Of a stretch of 64,000 nucleotides of DNA, positions 1-9,594 are shown one piece after another. Both the position numbers and the translations under genes were made by a program. Location: NCBI RefSeq assembly GCF_025753795.1, contig NZ_JAOWPS010000001.1, positions 1,550,001-1,614,000 on the forward strand. Reading direction: 5' to 3'. Below the pieces are notes generated by a model. That model ran no database searches. It was not told where the DNA came from and was given only the letters and a program-made list of their open reading frames with translations. How positions within the stretch are numbered: position 1 is the first letter of the stretch; each line of letters begins with the position of its first letter. Source of the DNA: Mesorhizobium sp. YC-39. Its GTDB lineage: Bacteria > Pseudomonadota > Alphaproteobacteria > Rhizobiales > Rhizobiaceae.

Positions 1-1
1 C

Positions 2-175
2 AACAAGGCCTCGGACTTCACCAATCTCGACAATCCGACGCCGCTCGCCACCTGGCGCGATCATCATGAAATCGTCGAGGCGGTCGCCGCCAAGGATGTT
101 GACCGGGCACGCAGCCGGCTCGACGACCACTACCGAGGTATCCAGCAAGTCATCGCCAAAAACCGCACAATTTGA
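2..175 (+). CDS. GntR-family regulator, C-terminal end of the FCD domain (partial)
   Basis: The last 57 codons of a gene entering from the left edge are open and end in TGA. The translation has the closing helix of an FCD ligand-binding domain: a His-His-Glu-Ile-Val start, then alternating Ala/Asp/Arg and a terminal 'RLDDHYRGIQ'-type helix. FCD proteins are metabolite-responsive repressors, often of sugar-acid or amino-acid genes. It lies 22 nt upstream of the solute-binding protein gene on the same strand, so it probably regulates the transporter and catabolic genes that follow. The DNA-binding half is outside the window, so the subfamily cannot be fixed. Confidence 0.7.
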   Translation, partial: NKASDFTNLDNPTPLATWRDHHEIVEAVAAKDVDRARSRLDDHYRGIQQVIAKNRTI

Positions 176-197
176 AAAAATGCCAAGGGAGGAAACC

Positions 198-1772
198 ATG
201 CGCATTAAGACGATAGCCATTGCCGCCGCGCTGCTGCTCGGCACCGGCCTGCCGACCATCGTGCAGGCACAAAATCCAAAGACCATCGCCGGCGGATTCG
301 ACGTCGGTCCCGGCGGCTTCCCCAAGAACTTCAATCCGCTGGTCGCGACTGGCGGCTTCACCTGGCTCAGCACCTATTTTGAACCGCTGGTCATCTGGAA
401 CGCCGGGCTGACCGAACTCGAAGGCGACCTGGCCAAGAACTACACGATGAGCAGCGACCAGCTGACCTATACGTTCAACCTGGTCAAGGAGAGCTGGCAC
501 GACGGCAAGCCGTTCACGTCGAAGGACGTGAAGTTCACCATCGAGCTCGCCAAGAACAAGGCTTCCGGCAGCCTGCTCGCGGCACGCCTCGGCGATGTCG
601 CGTCGGTCGAGACGCCTGACGACAGCACCGTGATCGTCAAGCTGTCGAAGCCGAATGGCTCCTTCCTGTCCATTCTTTCGCAGGTGCTTATCCTGCCGGA
701 GCATGCCCTTGCCGGGATGTCTCCGGAGTCGCTGGCGACCAGCACCTGGTGGTCGACCAGTCCGGTCGGCACCGGCCCTTTCAAGTTCAAGAAATACGTC
801 ACCGACCAATATGTCGAACTGGCCGCGGACGACGACTATCGTGGCGGCAAGCCGAAGGTCGACGTGCTGATCAACCGCTATTTCGAGAACCCGGCGGCAG
901 CGGTCGCAGCGCTGCGGGCTGGCGAGATTCAGTTCACCTATGTCGAGCCCGACGATGCGGCATCGTTCAAGACCGACACCAGCTTCAAGGTGATCGAGGG
1001 CGGCTCCTACGTGGTCAACTATATCGGCCTCAATCAGAAGGTCGACCTGTTCAAGGACCTGAGGGTACGTCAGGCGATCATGTACGCAATCGACCGCAAC
1101 GCCATCATCGAGAGCCTCTATGGCGGTGCAGCCAAACCAGCCAATTGCGGCTATGTCGCGCCGCAACTGGTCCCCGAAGGACTGGAAGCCTACGCCTACG
1201 ATCCGGCCAAGGCCAAGGCACTGCTGACCGAGGCCGGCTGGGACAAGATCAACGGCGACAAGCCCATTACCCTGTTGACCTACTACGGCTCGCCGCAGGC
1301 CGCCAACGTCATGGCCGCCATCCAGTCCATGCTGGCCCAGGTCGGCATCAACGTCGTGCCGCGCGTTGTCGATACGCCGACCTACAACGGCACCGTCTAC
1401 AAGGAAGGCACGCCGGACTGGAACGCATTCCCCATGGTCTATGCCGGTCTGCAGAACGGTCCGAACCCGGCCGGCATCAATCCGGGTCTGAACAAGTCGC
1501 AGTTGCCGCCCGCTGGGTTCAACACCATGCGCATCGAGTTCGACGATCTGAGCGCGGCTTTCGACAAGGCGCTCGGTGAAACCGATGCGTCGAAACTCGA
1601 TGCCGCCTGGCAGGATGTTTGCAAGGTGATGAACAAGGATCTTCCCTGGGCAACGCTGTGGGTGGCCAATCGCTACGGCGTTGCCTCCAACAAGCTAAAG
1701 GACTTCGTCTGGACGCCCGCGCCTGGCGGCGGTCCCTATGCCGCTCATCCCGAGACCTGGGACATCCAGTAG
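198..1772 (+). CDS. Peptide-type ABC transporter substrate-binding protein (SBP family 5)
   Basis: Periplasmic binding component of an Opp/Dpp-type importer, 524 aa. Residues 1-24 form a Sec signal peptide with a hydrophobic alanine/leucine core ending in VQA. The mature part has the family-5 pattern: Leu-Ala-Lys-Asn-Tyr near 80, then 'WHDGKPFTSKDVKFTIE', a typical SBP_bac_5 signature. The ATG at 198 is preferred over an in-frame ATG at 66 because AGGGAGG lies at 187-193 and the signal peptide starts here. Two permeases and two ATPases follow. Family members carry peptides, nickel, opines or oligosaccharides; the neighbouring DapA-family gene, SDR and uxuA suggest a sugar-acid-type ligand. 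That is inference. Confidence 0.9.
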   Translation: MRIKTIAIAAALLLGTGLPTIVQAQNPKTIAGGFDVGPGGFPKNFNPLVATGGFTWLSTYFEPLVIWNAGLTELEGDLAKNYTMSSDQLTYTFNLVKESWHDGKPFTSKDVKFTIELAKNKASGSLLAARLGDVASVETPDDSTVIVKLSKPNGSFLSILSQVLILPEHALAGMSPESLATSTWWSTSPVGTGPFKFKKYVTDQYVELAADDDYRGGKPKVDVLINRYFENPAAAVAALRAGEIQFTYVEPDDAASFKTDTSFKVIEGGSYVVNYIGLNQKVDLFKDLRVRQAIMYAIDRNAIIESLYGGAAKPANCGYVAPQLVPEGLEAYAYDPAKAKALLTEAGWDKINGDKPITLLTYYGSPQAANVMAAIQSMLAQVGINVVPRVVDTPTYNGTVYKEGTPDWNAFPMVYAGLQNGPNPAGINPGLNKSQLPPAGFNTMRIEFDDLSAAFDKALGETDASKLDAAWQDVCKVMNKDLPWATLWVANRYGVASNKLKDFVWTPAPGGGPYAAHPETWDIQ

Positions 1773-1851
1773 GTAGGCGGGCCTCCCGCCTCGCCAATAG
1801 GGCCGGCTTCCTCCGCGATGCCGGCTCACGCCATCCACTTCCGGAAAGCCG

Positions 1852-2811
1852 ATGCTGAGTTTCATCGCCCGCCGCTGCGCCACAGGACTGTTGATGCTGG
1901 TCGCCTTGAGCCTCCTCATCTTCGTTCTGCTGCGCCTGGCGCCGGGCGATCCGATCGATGCCTATATCAATCCTTCGGTGCCGATGTCGGCCTCCGATCT
2001 CGAAACGCTGCGCGACCGCCTCGGCCTCGATCAACCGCTGCCGCTTCAGTATTTCGGCTGGCTGCGCGCGGCGCTGTCTGGCGATTTCGGCTATTCGATC
2101 CAGCGCAGCGGCGTGCAGGTGCTGCCGCTGGTGATGGAGCGCATCGGACCCACGGCTCTGCTAATGGGCCTGGGTCTGGCGATCGCCATCGTCGTCGGCA
2201 TCGCCGCCGGCATCTACAGCGCCGTGCGCCGCAACGCCTGGCCCGATATTGCGATGTCCGTGCTGTCCTTCATCGGCATATCGAGCCCGGCCTTCCTGAC
2301 AGCGCTGCTCGGCCTCTATTTCTTCTCGGTGCTGCTGCGCTGGGCGCCCTCTGGCGGCATGCAGACCGCCGGCGCGCCATTCTCGATCTCTGACGTGCTT
2401 GCGCATCTAATCCTACCGGCGTGTCTGCTGTCGATCGGCCATGCGGCGCTGATCATGCGCTATATGCGTGCCTCGCTGCTCGAAGTGCTCAACCAGGATT
2501 ATGTCCGCACCGCCCGTGCCAAGGGCGTGCGCGAGTTCTGGGTGATCATCAAACACGCCACCCGCAACGCGCTCTTGCCGGTCATCACGTTGATCGGCTC
2601 GACCGTGGGCATTGCCATCGGCGGCGCGATCTTCCTGGAGAGCGTCTTCAACTGGCCAGGCATGGGCCTGCTGCTGGTCAACGCCGTCGGCACGCGTGAC
2701 TATCCCGTCATCATGGGCGCCACGCTAGTGATCGGTGTCTGCGTCATCCTGGTCAACATTCTCACCGACGTCGCCTACGCCTTCGTCGACCCACGCATCC
2801 AGGTGGCGTGA
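1852..2811 (+). CDS. ABC transporter permease, DppB/OppB type
   Basis: Inner-membrane channel subunit, 319 aa. It starts with the DppB-type amphipathic stretch and first membrane helix ending in 'RLAPGDP', a hallmark of the B-type permease. About six membrane segments follow. The EAA loop that contacts the ATPase is visible around residues 218-245 ([10 protein letters not shown], then ITLIG). It ends in TGATG, overlapping the next permease start by 1 nt, so the two are translationally coupled. Together with the DppC-type partner it should form the transmembrane path for the ligand bound by the upstream binding protein. Confidence 0.93.
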   Translation: MLSFIARRCATGLLMLVALSLLIFVLLRLAPGDPIDAYINPSVPMSASDLETLRDRLGLDQPLPLQYFGWLRAALSGDFGYSIQRSGVQVLPLVMERIGPTALLMGLGLAIAIVVGIAAGIYSAVRRNAWPDIAMSVLSFIGISSPAFLTALLGLYFFSVLLRWAPSGGMQTAGAPFSISDVLAHLILPACLLSIGHAALIMRYMRASLLEVLNQDYVRTARAKGVREFWVIIKHATRNALLPVITLIGSTVGIAIGGAIFLESVFNWPGMGLLLVNAVGTRDYPVIMGATLVIGVCVILVNILTDVAYAFVDPRIQVA

Positions 2812-3701
2812 TGACGGTCGCCGCGATCGAACCGCCAGCCATACAGCGCACCAAGGGTCCGCTGCGCCGTGCGCTCGACCGCTTCATCGAGAACCGCGCC
2901 GCACGGGCCGGCCTGTTTATCGTGATCCCCGTGCTGATGGCGGTCATGACCTATCACTGGTGGTGGCCATACGCGCCCAATGCGATCGACCTGAAGGCCA
3001 TGAACAAGGGACCGTCCGCCAGCCATTGGCTCGGCAGCGACGGTGTCGGCCGCGACGTCTTCGCGCGGCTTCTGCAAGGCGGTCGCATTTCGTTGCTGGT
3101 TGCCGTCTGCTCGGTCGCGATCTCTATCGTCATTGGCTTTCTCGTCGGCGCCATCGCAAGCTTCGGCGGCCGCGTCGTCGATGCGACCGCGATGCGCTTC
3201 GTCGATCTCGCCATGACTTTGCCGCCGGTCATCTTCCTGCTGGTGCTTGCTTCGATCGCCGGCACCGGCATCGCACCGACAATCCTCGTCATCTCGCTGC
3301 TGTCATGGCCGGTTCTGTCGCGCATGGTCAGGGCGCGCCTGCTCGAACTGCGCGAGCGTGATTTCGTCGTTGCCGCGCGCGGCATGGGGGCGGGGCTGCC
3401 GCATCTCCTGTTTCGTCACGGCCTGCCCAATTGCATAGACATCCTCGTCGTCTACGCGACCTTGCAGATCGCCAACGCGATCCTGCTGGAAGCCGGCCTC
3501 TCCTTCCTCGGCCTTGGCATCGCGCCGCCCGAAGCGAGTTGGGGCAACATGCTCAATCTCGCCCGCTCCACCGTCGTCCTCGAACAATACCCCTGGCAGT
3601 GGATGTTCCCTGGTGCCGCTCTGGTGCTCACGGTGCTTGCCATCAATTTCATTGGCGACGGCCTGCGTGACGCTTTCGATCCCCGATCCGATCTCAACTG
3701 A
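2811..3701 (+). CDS. ABC transporter permease, DppC/OppC type
   Basis: Second channel subunit, 296 aa. It has the DppC-type N-terminus with one membrane helix, then the periplasmic motif '[19 protein letters not shown]' that defines C-type permeases, and the EAA loop ([13 protein letters not shown]) before '[11 protein letters not shown]'. The ATG at 2811 overlaps the TGA of the previous gene; a GTG at 2808 in the same frame would add one residue. AGGTGG at 2801-2806 can serve as ribosome binding site. It stops 11 nt before the DapA-family gene, so transport and catabolic genes share one transcript. Confidence 0.93.
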   Translation: MTVAAIEPPAIQRTKGPLRRALDRFIENRAARAGLFIVIPVLMAVMTYHWWWPYAPNAIDLKAMNKGPSASHWLGSDGVGRDVFARLLQGGRISLLVAVCSVAISIVIGFLVGAIASFGGRVVDATAMRFVDLAMTLPPVIFLLVLASIAGTGIAPTILVISLLSWPVLSRMVRARLLELRERDFVVAARGMGAGLPHLLFRHGLPNCIDILVVYATLQIANAILLEAGLSFLGLGIAPPEASWGNMLNLARSTVVLEQYPWQWMFPGAALVLTVLAINFIGDGLRDAFDPRSDLN

Positions 3702-3712
3702 AGGTTCTCAAA

Positions 3713-4630
3713 ATGCCACTTTTTACCGGCGTCGTGCCGCCCGTCGTTACCCCCCTCAACGCCGATTACAGCATCGACTTTCCGTCCTTCACCCGAACGC
3801 TGGAGAACCTGCTCGATGGCGGCGTCCACGGGCTGTTCGTGCTTGGCTCGACCAGCGAGGTGGTCTTCCACGACGAAGCCGGGCGCAGGGCGATCATCGA
3901 GCACGCGGTGAAGGTCAACAACGGCCGCGTGCCGATTTTTGTCGGCGTCATCGACCCGACTACAGACCGCGTCATCAACCATTCGAAGATCGCCAGGTCG
4001 GCCGGCGCCGACGCCATCGTCGTCACCGCGCCCTTTTATGCACGCACGAGCCAGCCGGAGATCATCGACCATTTCCGCTACATCAAGGACGCAATCGACA
4101 TTCCGATCATCGCCTATGACATCCCGGTTTGCGTCCATATCAAGCTCGATCGCAAGACGACCGTGACGCTTGCCAGGGAAGGCACCATCGCCGGCTTGAA
4201 GGATTCCAGCGGCGACGACGGCAATCTGCGTTACGTGCTTAAGGACATGGCCGGCGACGCCAACTTCTTCGGCATGACCGGCTCTGAGATCATGGTCGAC
4301 ACGGCCCTTGCCATGGGCGCGCATGGCGTGGTGCCGGGCATCGCCAATGTCGACCCGCATGGCTACGTCAAGATGTGGAACCTGATGCAGGCCGGCAAGC
4401 ATGCCGAGGCCCGCGTTGAGCAGGAGCGGCTTATGAAGCTGTTCGAGATCGTCTGGATCGCGCTCGGCCGCACCAGCGCCGGTTCGGCCGGCGTCGGCTC
4501 CTTCAAGACGGCCATGCGCAGCCTCGGCATCATTGCCACCAACAGGATGGCCCGTCCGCAGCGCGACCTCAACGCTGAGGAAACCGCCAAGGTTGACGCG
4601 ATCCTGCGCGATGTCGGCCTGCTCGGCTGA
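3713..4630 (+). CDS. DapA/NanA-family lyase (dihydrodipicolinate synthase-like aldolase or dehydratase)
   Basis: A class I Schiff-base TIM-barrel enzyme of 305 aa. Visible landmarks are the keto-acid carboxylate loop GSTSE at 45-49, the catalytic tyrosine at about 135 (AYDIP) and the Schiff-base lysine at about 163 (GLKDSSGD). In this family SSE-type loops and a catabolic location usually mean 2-keto-3-deoxy sugar acid aldolase, 5-dehydro-4-deoxyglucarate dehydratase or N-acetylneuraminate lyase-like activity rather than lysine synthesis. Its place inside a transporter operon, 11 nt after a permease and 2 nt before an ATPase, supports a catabolic role on the imported compound. The exact substrate cannot be read from the sequence. 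Confidence 0.85.
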   Translation: MPLFTGVVPPVVTPLNADYSIDFPSFTRTLENLLDGGVHGLFVLGSTSEVVFHDEAGRRAIIEHAVKVNNGRVPIFVGVIDPTTDRVINHSKIARSAGADAIVVTAPFYARTSQPEIIDHFRYIKDAIDIPIIAYDIPVCVHIKLDRKTTVTLAREGTIAGLKDSSGDDGNLRYVLKDMAGDANFFGMTGSEIMVDTALAMGAHGVVPGIANVDPHGYVKMWNLMQAGKHAEARVEQERLMKLFEIVWIALGRTSAGSAGVGSFKTAMRSLGIIATNRMARPQRDLNAEETAKVDAILRDVGLLG

Positions 4631-4632
4631 CA

Positions 4633-5640
4633 ATGGACGCGCCGATCCTCCAGATTGCCGGATTGCGTGCCGTATTCCGCATCGCGGGGCGCGACATCGC
4701 TGCCGTGCAAGATATCGATCTGGAGATCGGCTCCGGCGAGACCGTGGCGCTGGTCGGCGAGTCCGGTTCGGGCAAGTCGGTCACCAGCCTCTCCATCATC
4801 GGGCTGCTGGCGAAGAAGATCGGCCATATCGCCAACGGCCACATCTCGATTAGGCGGCGCGACGGGTCCGTCACCGAACTGACAGGCCTTGACGCGGAGC
4901 AATTGCGCCGCGTGCGCGGCAACGACATCGGCATGGTCTTTCAGGAGCCGATGACCAGCCTCAACCCGGTCTACACAATCGGCGAGCAGATCGCCGAGCC
5001 GATCCGCATTCACCTTGGCAAATCGCATCGCGAGGCGGCAGCCGAGGCGGTGCGCCTGCTGACGCAGGTCGGCATCCCGGACCCCGCGCGGCGCGCGAAA
5101 CAATACCCGCACGAACTCTCGGGAGGCATGCGCCAGCGCGCCACCATTGCCATGGCGCTCGCATGCAACCCGACCTTGCTGATCGCCGACGAACCGACGA
5201 CGGCGCTTGACGTGACGATCCAGGCGCAGATCCTCGATCTGCTTGCCGACCTTCAGGCCGAACGCGGCATGGGCATCCTCTTCGTCACCCACAATCTTGG
5301 CGTGGTTGCCGAAATCGCCGACCGCGTGGCCGTCATGTATGCCGGGCGCATCGTCGAGACCGGCCCGGTGAGCGAAGTTTTCGCCCATCCGCGCCATCCC
5401 TACACGATCGGCCTGATGCGCTCCGTGCCACGGCTTGGCCAGGCAACGGCGCTGAAGGCGGCCGGCACGCCGCTGCCGACGATCGCCGGCAACGTCCCCT
5501 CGCTGGCCATGCTGCCCAAGGGCTGTTCCTTTGCTCCGAGGTGCTCGATGGCGATGAACGCCTGCCGTGCCGCCGTGCCGCCGTTGTTCCAGATGTCGCC
5601 GACGCAGGCGAGCCGTTGCATTCGCTGGGAGGAGCTATGA
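4633..5640 (+). CDS. ABC transporter ATP-binding protein, DppD/OppD type
   Basis: ATPase subunit, 335 aa. Walker A is GESGSGKS near residue 42, the ABC signature is LSGGMRQR, Walker B is [14 protein letters not shown], and the switch His follows in FVTHNLGVV. The C-terminal oligopeptide/dipeptide extension is present, with a cysteine-bearing segment ([15 protein letters not shown]) that in some family members binds an Fe-S cluster. It overlaps the next ATPase gene by 4 nt (ATGA). It pairs with that protein as the heterodimeric motor for the permeases above. Confidence 0.93.
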   Translation: MDAPILQIAGLRAVFRIAGRDIAAVQDIDLEIGSGETVALVGESGSGKSVTSLSIIGLLAKKIGHIANGHISIRRRDGSVTELTGLDAEQLRRVRGNDIGMVFQEPMTSLNPVYTIGEQIAEPIRIHLGKSHREAAAEAVRLLTQVGIPDPARRAKQYPHELSGGMRQRATIAMALACNPTLLIADEPTTALDVTIQAQILDLLADLQAERGMGILFVTHNLGVVAEIADRVAVMYAGRIVETGPVSEVFAHPRHPYTIGLMRSVPRLGQATALKAAGTPLPTIAGNVPSLAMLPKGCSFAPRCSMAMNACRAAVPPLFQMSPTQASRCIRWEEL

Positions 5641-6611
5641 GCGCGCCGGCCCCCTATCTCACTGTTCGCAATCTGACCAAGCATTTTGGCCCGACTGCGT
5701 TCTCGCGCGGGCCTGTGGTCAAGGCGTTGCAAGACATTTCCTTCGACATTCCCCGTGGCCAGGTGGTCGGGCTGGTCGGCGAATCCGGTTCCGGCAAGAC
5801 GACCGTTGGCCGTTCAGTGCTGCGACTGATCGAACCGACGTCGGGCGAGATACGCTTCGACGGCAAGGACATCGTCAAGCTGGGGGCAGGGGATCTTCGC
5901 CGCCAGCGCCGCAGTATGCAGTATATTTTCCAGGATCCCTTCGCCAGCCTGTCGCCGCGCATGACCATCGGCCAGATCCTCACCGAAGGCCTGGATATCC
6001 AGAGGATCGGCAACCGCGCCGAGCGCCGCGCGCGCGCCGAAAAGGCGCTCGCCGCCGTCGAACTGCCAGTCGACACTTATGATCGCTACGCGCACGAATT
6101 TTCGGGCGGCCAGCGCCAGCGCATCGGCATCGCGCGCGCCCTCACGCTGGAACCTGAATTCATCGTCGCCGACGAGCCCGTATCCGCACTTGATGTTTCG
6201 ATCCAGGCACAGGTGATCAACCTTCTGCGCGACCTGCAGCTGCGGTTCGGCCTGACGATGCTGTTCATCTCGCACGATCTGGCAGTGGTCGAATATATTT
6301 GCGACACCGTCATCGTGCTCTATCTCGGGCGCATCATGGAGATCGCACCGGCGGCGAGCCTCTACGCCCGCCCCCAACACCCCTATACGCAGGCGCTGCT
6401 GTCGGCCATTCCCTCGCCGGACCCGACGAAGCGCTCGAAGCGCCAGATACTCAAGGGCGATATTCCAAGCCCCGCCAACCCGCCGTCGGGTTGCGTGTTC
6501 CGTACCCGCTGCCCCTATGCGATCGAGGCCTGCGCCGGCGTGGTGCCCGAATTGCGCAAGACCGAGGCGGGACACCTCAAGGCTTGCATCCGCGACGACA
6601 TCCCGGCATGA
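5637..6611 (+). CDS. ABC transporter ATP-binding protein, DppF/OppF type
   Basis: Second ATPase subunit, 324 aa. Walker [10 protein letters not shown], signature [15 protein letters not shown], Walker [15 protein letters not shown] and the FISHDL switch are all present. The C-terminal extension carries [14 protein letters not shown], the same cysteine pattern as in its partner. The start at 5637 overlaps the stop of the upstream gene and has GGAGG just before it; an in-frame ATG at 5541 lies deep inside the neighbour and is unlikely. It ends the transporter operon. A further ATG at 6608 overlaps its stop but opens only a short reading frame. Confidence 0.93.
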   Translation: MSAPAPYLTVRNLTKHFGPTAFSRGPVVKALQDISFDIPRGQVVGLVGESGSGKTTVGRSVLRLIEPTSGEIRFDGKDIVKLGAGDLRRQRRSMQYIFQDPFASLSPRMTIGQILTEGLDIQRIGNRAERRARAEKALAAVELPVDTYDRYAHEFSGGQRQRIGIARALTLEPEFIVADEPVSALDVSIQAQVINLLRDLQLRFGLTMLFISHDLAVVEYICDTVIVLYLGRIMEIAPAASLYARPQHPYTQALLSAIPSPDPTKRSKRQILKGDIPSPANPPSGCVFRTRCPYAIEACAGVVPELRKTEAGHLKACIRDDIPA

Positions 6612-6776
6612 AGGTCTTCGTCTATGCCTATCTCGACGATCGGGACCGCCAAGCAGCACGTCGAACCAGAAGCGGGCGAAAGATTCTCGATCGCGGCAGC
6701 TTCCAGTCTGACAGGTAAAGCGCAAACTGTCTGGCGTCAGCGATTCCCGGTAAGTCCAAGACCGATCTTCATGGTT

Positions 6777-7562
6777 CTATTTCACGCCGATGCCGGCGGT
6801 CAGGCCACCATCTATCTTATAGTCGGCACCGGTGCAGAACCCGGCTTTCGCCGAGCACAGGAAGGCGATGAGCTCCGCCACTTCCTCCGGCTCGCCGATG
6901 CGCCCGATGGGGTGCGCTTCGCCGAAACGCTTGTAGGCGGCTTCGACATCGGCATCCGTGCCGTTCTCGCCGCGCGCTGCCTTTTCCAGGATCGGGGTGC
7001 GGATCGAGCCTGGGCTGACGGAATTGACGCGGATGCCGGAGCGCGCGTGGTCAAGCGCCAGAGCGCGCGTCAGCGTGTGGATGGCGCCCTTGGTGGTGGC
7101 ATAGGCGGCAACGTTCTGCTGGCAGGCGAAGCCTTGCACCGAAGCCACGTTGACGATGGCGCCGCCGCCTCGGCGGATCATTTCCGGGATGCCGAAATGC
7201 GCCGTCAGGTAGATCGAACCGACATTGACCGTCATTGCCCGGTTCCAGGTGTCGAAATCGGTGCTAACAGCGGTTCCGTATGGATGGACCGCGGCCGAAT
7301 TGACGATGATATCGAGCCCGCCGAACCGCTCGACACCGGCCGCGACCGCGTCGCGAACCTGGTCCGGCACGGAGACGTCGGCGTCTATGACCAGTGCTTC
7401 GGCTGCGGAACTTTCCAGTTCCGCTTTCATCGCTGCATTGGCCGCGCGGTCGATGCCGCAGGCGATGATCGCAGCACCCCCTGCCGCAAGGCGTCTGGTG
7501 GTTGCAAGGCCAATCCCGGTCGTCCCCGTCACCAATGCCACCTTGCCGTCGAAATCCTTCAT
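6777..7562 (-). CDS. SDR-family oxidoreductase
   Basis: A classical short-chain dehydrogenase of 261 aa. The dinucleotide-binding motif TGTTGIG is at 12-18, and the catalytic Ser141, Tyr154 and Lys158 (YATTK) are all in place; the usual NNAG is replaced by NSAA. The start at 7562 is chosen over an in-frame ATG at 7580 because AAGGAG lies nine bases upstream of it. It is divergent from uxuA across about 83 bp. SDRs beside uxuA often act on keto-hexonates or related sugar acids, so a role next to mannonate dehydratase is plausible, but the substrate is not shown by the sequence. Confidence 0.85.
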   Translation of the reverse strand: MKDFDGKVALVTGTTGIGLATTRRLAAGGAAIIACGIDRAANAAMKAELESSAAEALVIDADVSVPDQVRDAVAAGVERFGGLDIIVNSAAVHPYGTAVSTDFDTWNRAMTVNVGSIYLTAHFGIPEMIRRGGGAIVNVASVQGFACQQNVAAYATTKGAIHTLTRALALDHARSGIRVNSVSPGSIRTPILEKAARGENGTDADVEAAYKRFGEAHPIGRIGEPEEVAELIAFLCSAKAGFCTGADYKIDGGLTAGIGVK

Positions 7563-7645
7563 TTTCGAAAACTCCTTCATTGGCTATCGACTCCCATCGC
7601 GGTCCAACAATAAGTTGCCAACCTCTCGCAAAAGGAAAGCCGTAA

Positions 7646-8830
7646 ATGGAACAGTGCTGGCGCTGGTATGGACCGGACGATCCGGTGACACTCGATCATG
7701 TCAAGCAGGCAGGTGCGACAGGCGTGGTCTCGGCCCTGCACAATATCTATGACGGGCGCGCCTGGCCGATCGAGAGCATTCAGGAACGCAAGCGGATCAT
7801 CGAGGCGGCTGGGCTGACCTGGTCGGTCGTCGAGAGCATCCCGGTCCATAACTCCTTCAAGATCGGTGCGCCGGAACGCGAGCGCTATGCCGGCTACTAT
7901 CGCGACAGCATTCGCGCGCTTGCCAAGGCCGGCATCGCGACGATCTGCTACAATTTCATGCCCGTGGTCGACTGGACCCGCACCGATCTGGCCTACCGGC
8001 TGCCGACGACGGGTTATGCATTGCGTTTCGATGCGATCGATTTCGCGGCCTACGACCTGTTCGTGCTGAAGCGCAAGAATGCCGATGCCGACTACAGTGC
8101 CACCCGCGTAGCGGAGGCGGAATTGCGACTGAGGAAGCTGGGCAGCGGGAAGATCGACCAGATCGAGCGCAACCTCATCGCCGGCCTGCCGGCGACCGAG
8201 CGCAGCTATAACCGCGACAGCTTTCGCGAGGCGCTGGCGGAGTATGATGCGATCGGGGCGAAGGAATTGCGCGACAACCTTGCCTGGTTCCTGCGCGAGA
8301 TCATTCCTGTGGCCGAAGAGGAAGGGGTGCGCATGTGCATCCATCCCGACGACCCGCCCTTCTCGCTCTACGGCCTGCCACGCATCGTTTCGACCGCCGA
8401 GGATGCGCGTTTCATTCTCAATGCGGTCGACAGTCCGGCCAACGGCCTGACATTCTGCACCGGCTCCTATGGCACCCGCGCCGACAATGACATTGTCGCC
8501 ATGGTCAAGGAATTCGCAGACCGCATCCATTTCGTCCATCTGCGCAATGTTACCATCGAGGAAGACGGCTCGTTCTATGAAGCCGAGCATCTCGAGGGCG
8601 GCACCGACATGGCGCATGTCATCCTCGCCTTGATGCAGGAAGAGGCGCGCCGCCGTAGGGAAGGGCGCACCGACTGGCGAATTCCGATGCGGCCCGATCA
8701 CGGCCATCTGCTCGCCGACGACATCGGCAAGAAGAAAATCAACCCCGGCTACTCGCTGATCGGCCGGCTGAAAGGCCTCGCCGAACTGCGCGGCATCATG
8801 CGCGCCGTGGAGCGGTTCGGGCTGGCTTGA
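7646..8830 (+). CDS. uxuA: Mannonate dehydratase UxuA
   Basis: UxuA dehydrates D-mannonate to 2-keto-3-deoxygluconate in glucuronate catabolism. The 394-aa product starts with '[14 protein letters not shown]' and '[12 protein letters not shown]', characteristic of the UxuA TIM-barrel family. Further family signatures are '[15 protein letters not shown]', the metal-site region 'MCIHPDDPP', 'FCTGSYG' and 'HFVHLRNV', ending with 'RPDHGH'. Length matches the family. Divergent from the SDR gene, it completes a plausible uronate route: import, reduction or oxidation, dehydration and aldol cleavage. AAAGGA lies upstream of the ATG. No kduI, kdgK or uxuC is seen in the window. Confidence 0.92.
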   Translation: MEQCWRWYGPDDPVTLDHVKQAGATGVVSALHNIYDGRAWPIESIQERKRIIEAAGLTWSVVESIPVHNSFKIGAPERERYAGYYRDSIRALAKAGIATICYNFMPVVDWTRTDLAYRLPTTGYALRFDAIDFAAYDLFVLKRKNADADYSATRVAEAELRLRKLGSGKIDQIERNLIAGLPATERSYNRDSFREALAEYDAIGAKELRDNLAWFLREIIPVAEEEGVRMCIHPDDPPFSLYGLPRIVSTAEDARFILNAVDSPANGLTFCTGSYGTRADNDIVAMVKEFADRIHFVHLRNVTIEEDGSFYEAEHLEGGTDMAHVILALMQEEARRRREGRTDWRIPMRPDHGHLLADDIGKKKINPGYSLIGRLKGLAELRGIMRAVERFGLA

Positions 8831-9273
8831 CGGTCTCGGCGGGCAGTGGGTCGCCACAACGCGCCGTCCATCAGCTATCGTCCGGCGCGGCGGAAGGAAG
8901 CAGGATGGCGAGCAGAGTCGACATTGCATGGGGATGTCACTATATAGCGGCGGCTTCGACGGCTCGTGTCCGTGGAGCCACCGTAAATGCGCTACATATT
9001 GTGACACCTTTTGTGATACATATCGGTCTTAAAAACCGGGAAAAAAGCGAATAGAAACAATAGCGCGGGATTCGCTATGGATCCCAGCCAACGGTACCAG
9101 TCTCCTCTAGAACAGAACGTGCTCCTTGAACCTGCGATTCCTTCGGCTCTGTGGAGCTTGGACAAGATCGGCTTGCCGGGTGACGACGACTCGGCTGGAA
9201 TGGGACATGCATCCTTTTGCGGGATGGCGACGTTTATGATTACCAACCGGCATAGCCGCCAGGGAACAGCAGT
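8831..9273 (+). other. Intergenic region, no supported gene
   Basis: 443 bp between uxuA and a small DUF768-like gene. It contains an AT-rich stretch at 8990-9062 with a direct repeat of TTGTGA (9000-9019 area) and a small TAGCG/CGCTA hairpin at 9061-9077, so it may hold a promoter. A 66-codon ATG frame (9077-9277) has no coding signature. I see no RNA gene or mobile element. Confidence 0.5.
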
Positions 9274-9528
9274 ATGAGTGAACACGCGATCGAGTTCTTG
9301 CGGGGGTGGATCGGTGAAAAGGTCCAATGCCAGCCCTCGCCCGAAAGGATCGAGAAGCAGGCCGAGACCCTCGCCAGGGAATGCGCGGCCAAGGCAGCGG
9401 AAGCCGGCATACCCCTGGAGGATATCCAGGAAGAGGTCGGCGACATCCAGGAGCTGATCGCGTCGAGGCTGGAAGAGGCCGCCGAGGCCGAAGAGGACGA
9501 AAAGAATTCGGCCAAGCCTGCCGAGTGA
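9274..9528 (+). CDS. Small DUF768-like protein
   Basis: An 84-aa acidic, helical protein. It has an N-terminal Phe-Leu..Trp-Ile pattern, a middle 'AAEAGIPLEDIQEEVGD' block and a Glu/Ala-rich tail. This resembles the small DUF768 proteins that I remember as largely restricted to Mesorhizobium and relatives; their function is unknown. AGGGA lies about 10 nt before the ATG. It is convergent with the P1 peptidase gene downstream. No signal peptide or membrane segment is visible, so it is probably cytoplasmic. Family assignment is from memory and moderate. Confidence 0.65.
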   Translation: MSEHAIEFLRGWIGEKVQCQPSPERIEKQAETLARECAAKAAEAGIPLEDIQEEVGDIQELIASRLEEAAEAEEDEKNSAKPAE

Positions 9529-9594
9529 TGTTGCCGAACCCGGCAAAAGGGGCCGGGAGAGCAACTTCCAGCCTGTCTGACGGCCCGCGCCGCG

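Noticed and set aside
3452..4633. 393-codon minus-strand frame over the DapA-family gene
   Set aside because: Shadow of a real gene; its sequence shows no domain and the plus-strand product has complete catalytic residues.
6608..6718. 36-codon frame starting [11 protein letters not shown], overlapping the end of the second ABC ATPase gene
   Set aside because: The ATGA overlap is suggestive and the start looks like an enzyme N-terminus, but it becomes Arg-rich and stops; perhaps a remnant of a deleted gene. Not strong enough to annotate.
9079..9111. GGATCC, GGTACC and TCTAGA sites in 33 bp, resembling a cloning polylinker
   Set aside because: The spacers are natural-looking and no vector or reporter sequence flanks the sites. 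Three six-base sites this close can occur by chance, and the region continues as normal genomic sequence.
9077..9277. 66-codon ATG frame in the uxuA-DUF768 gap
   Set aside because: No Shine-Dalgarno sequence or family signature; composition and Cys/Met content look random.
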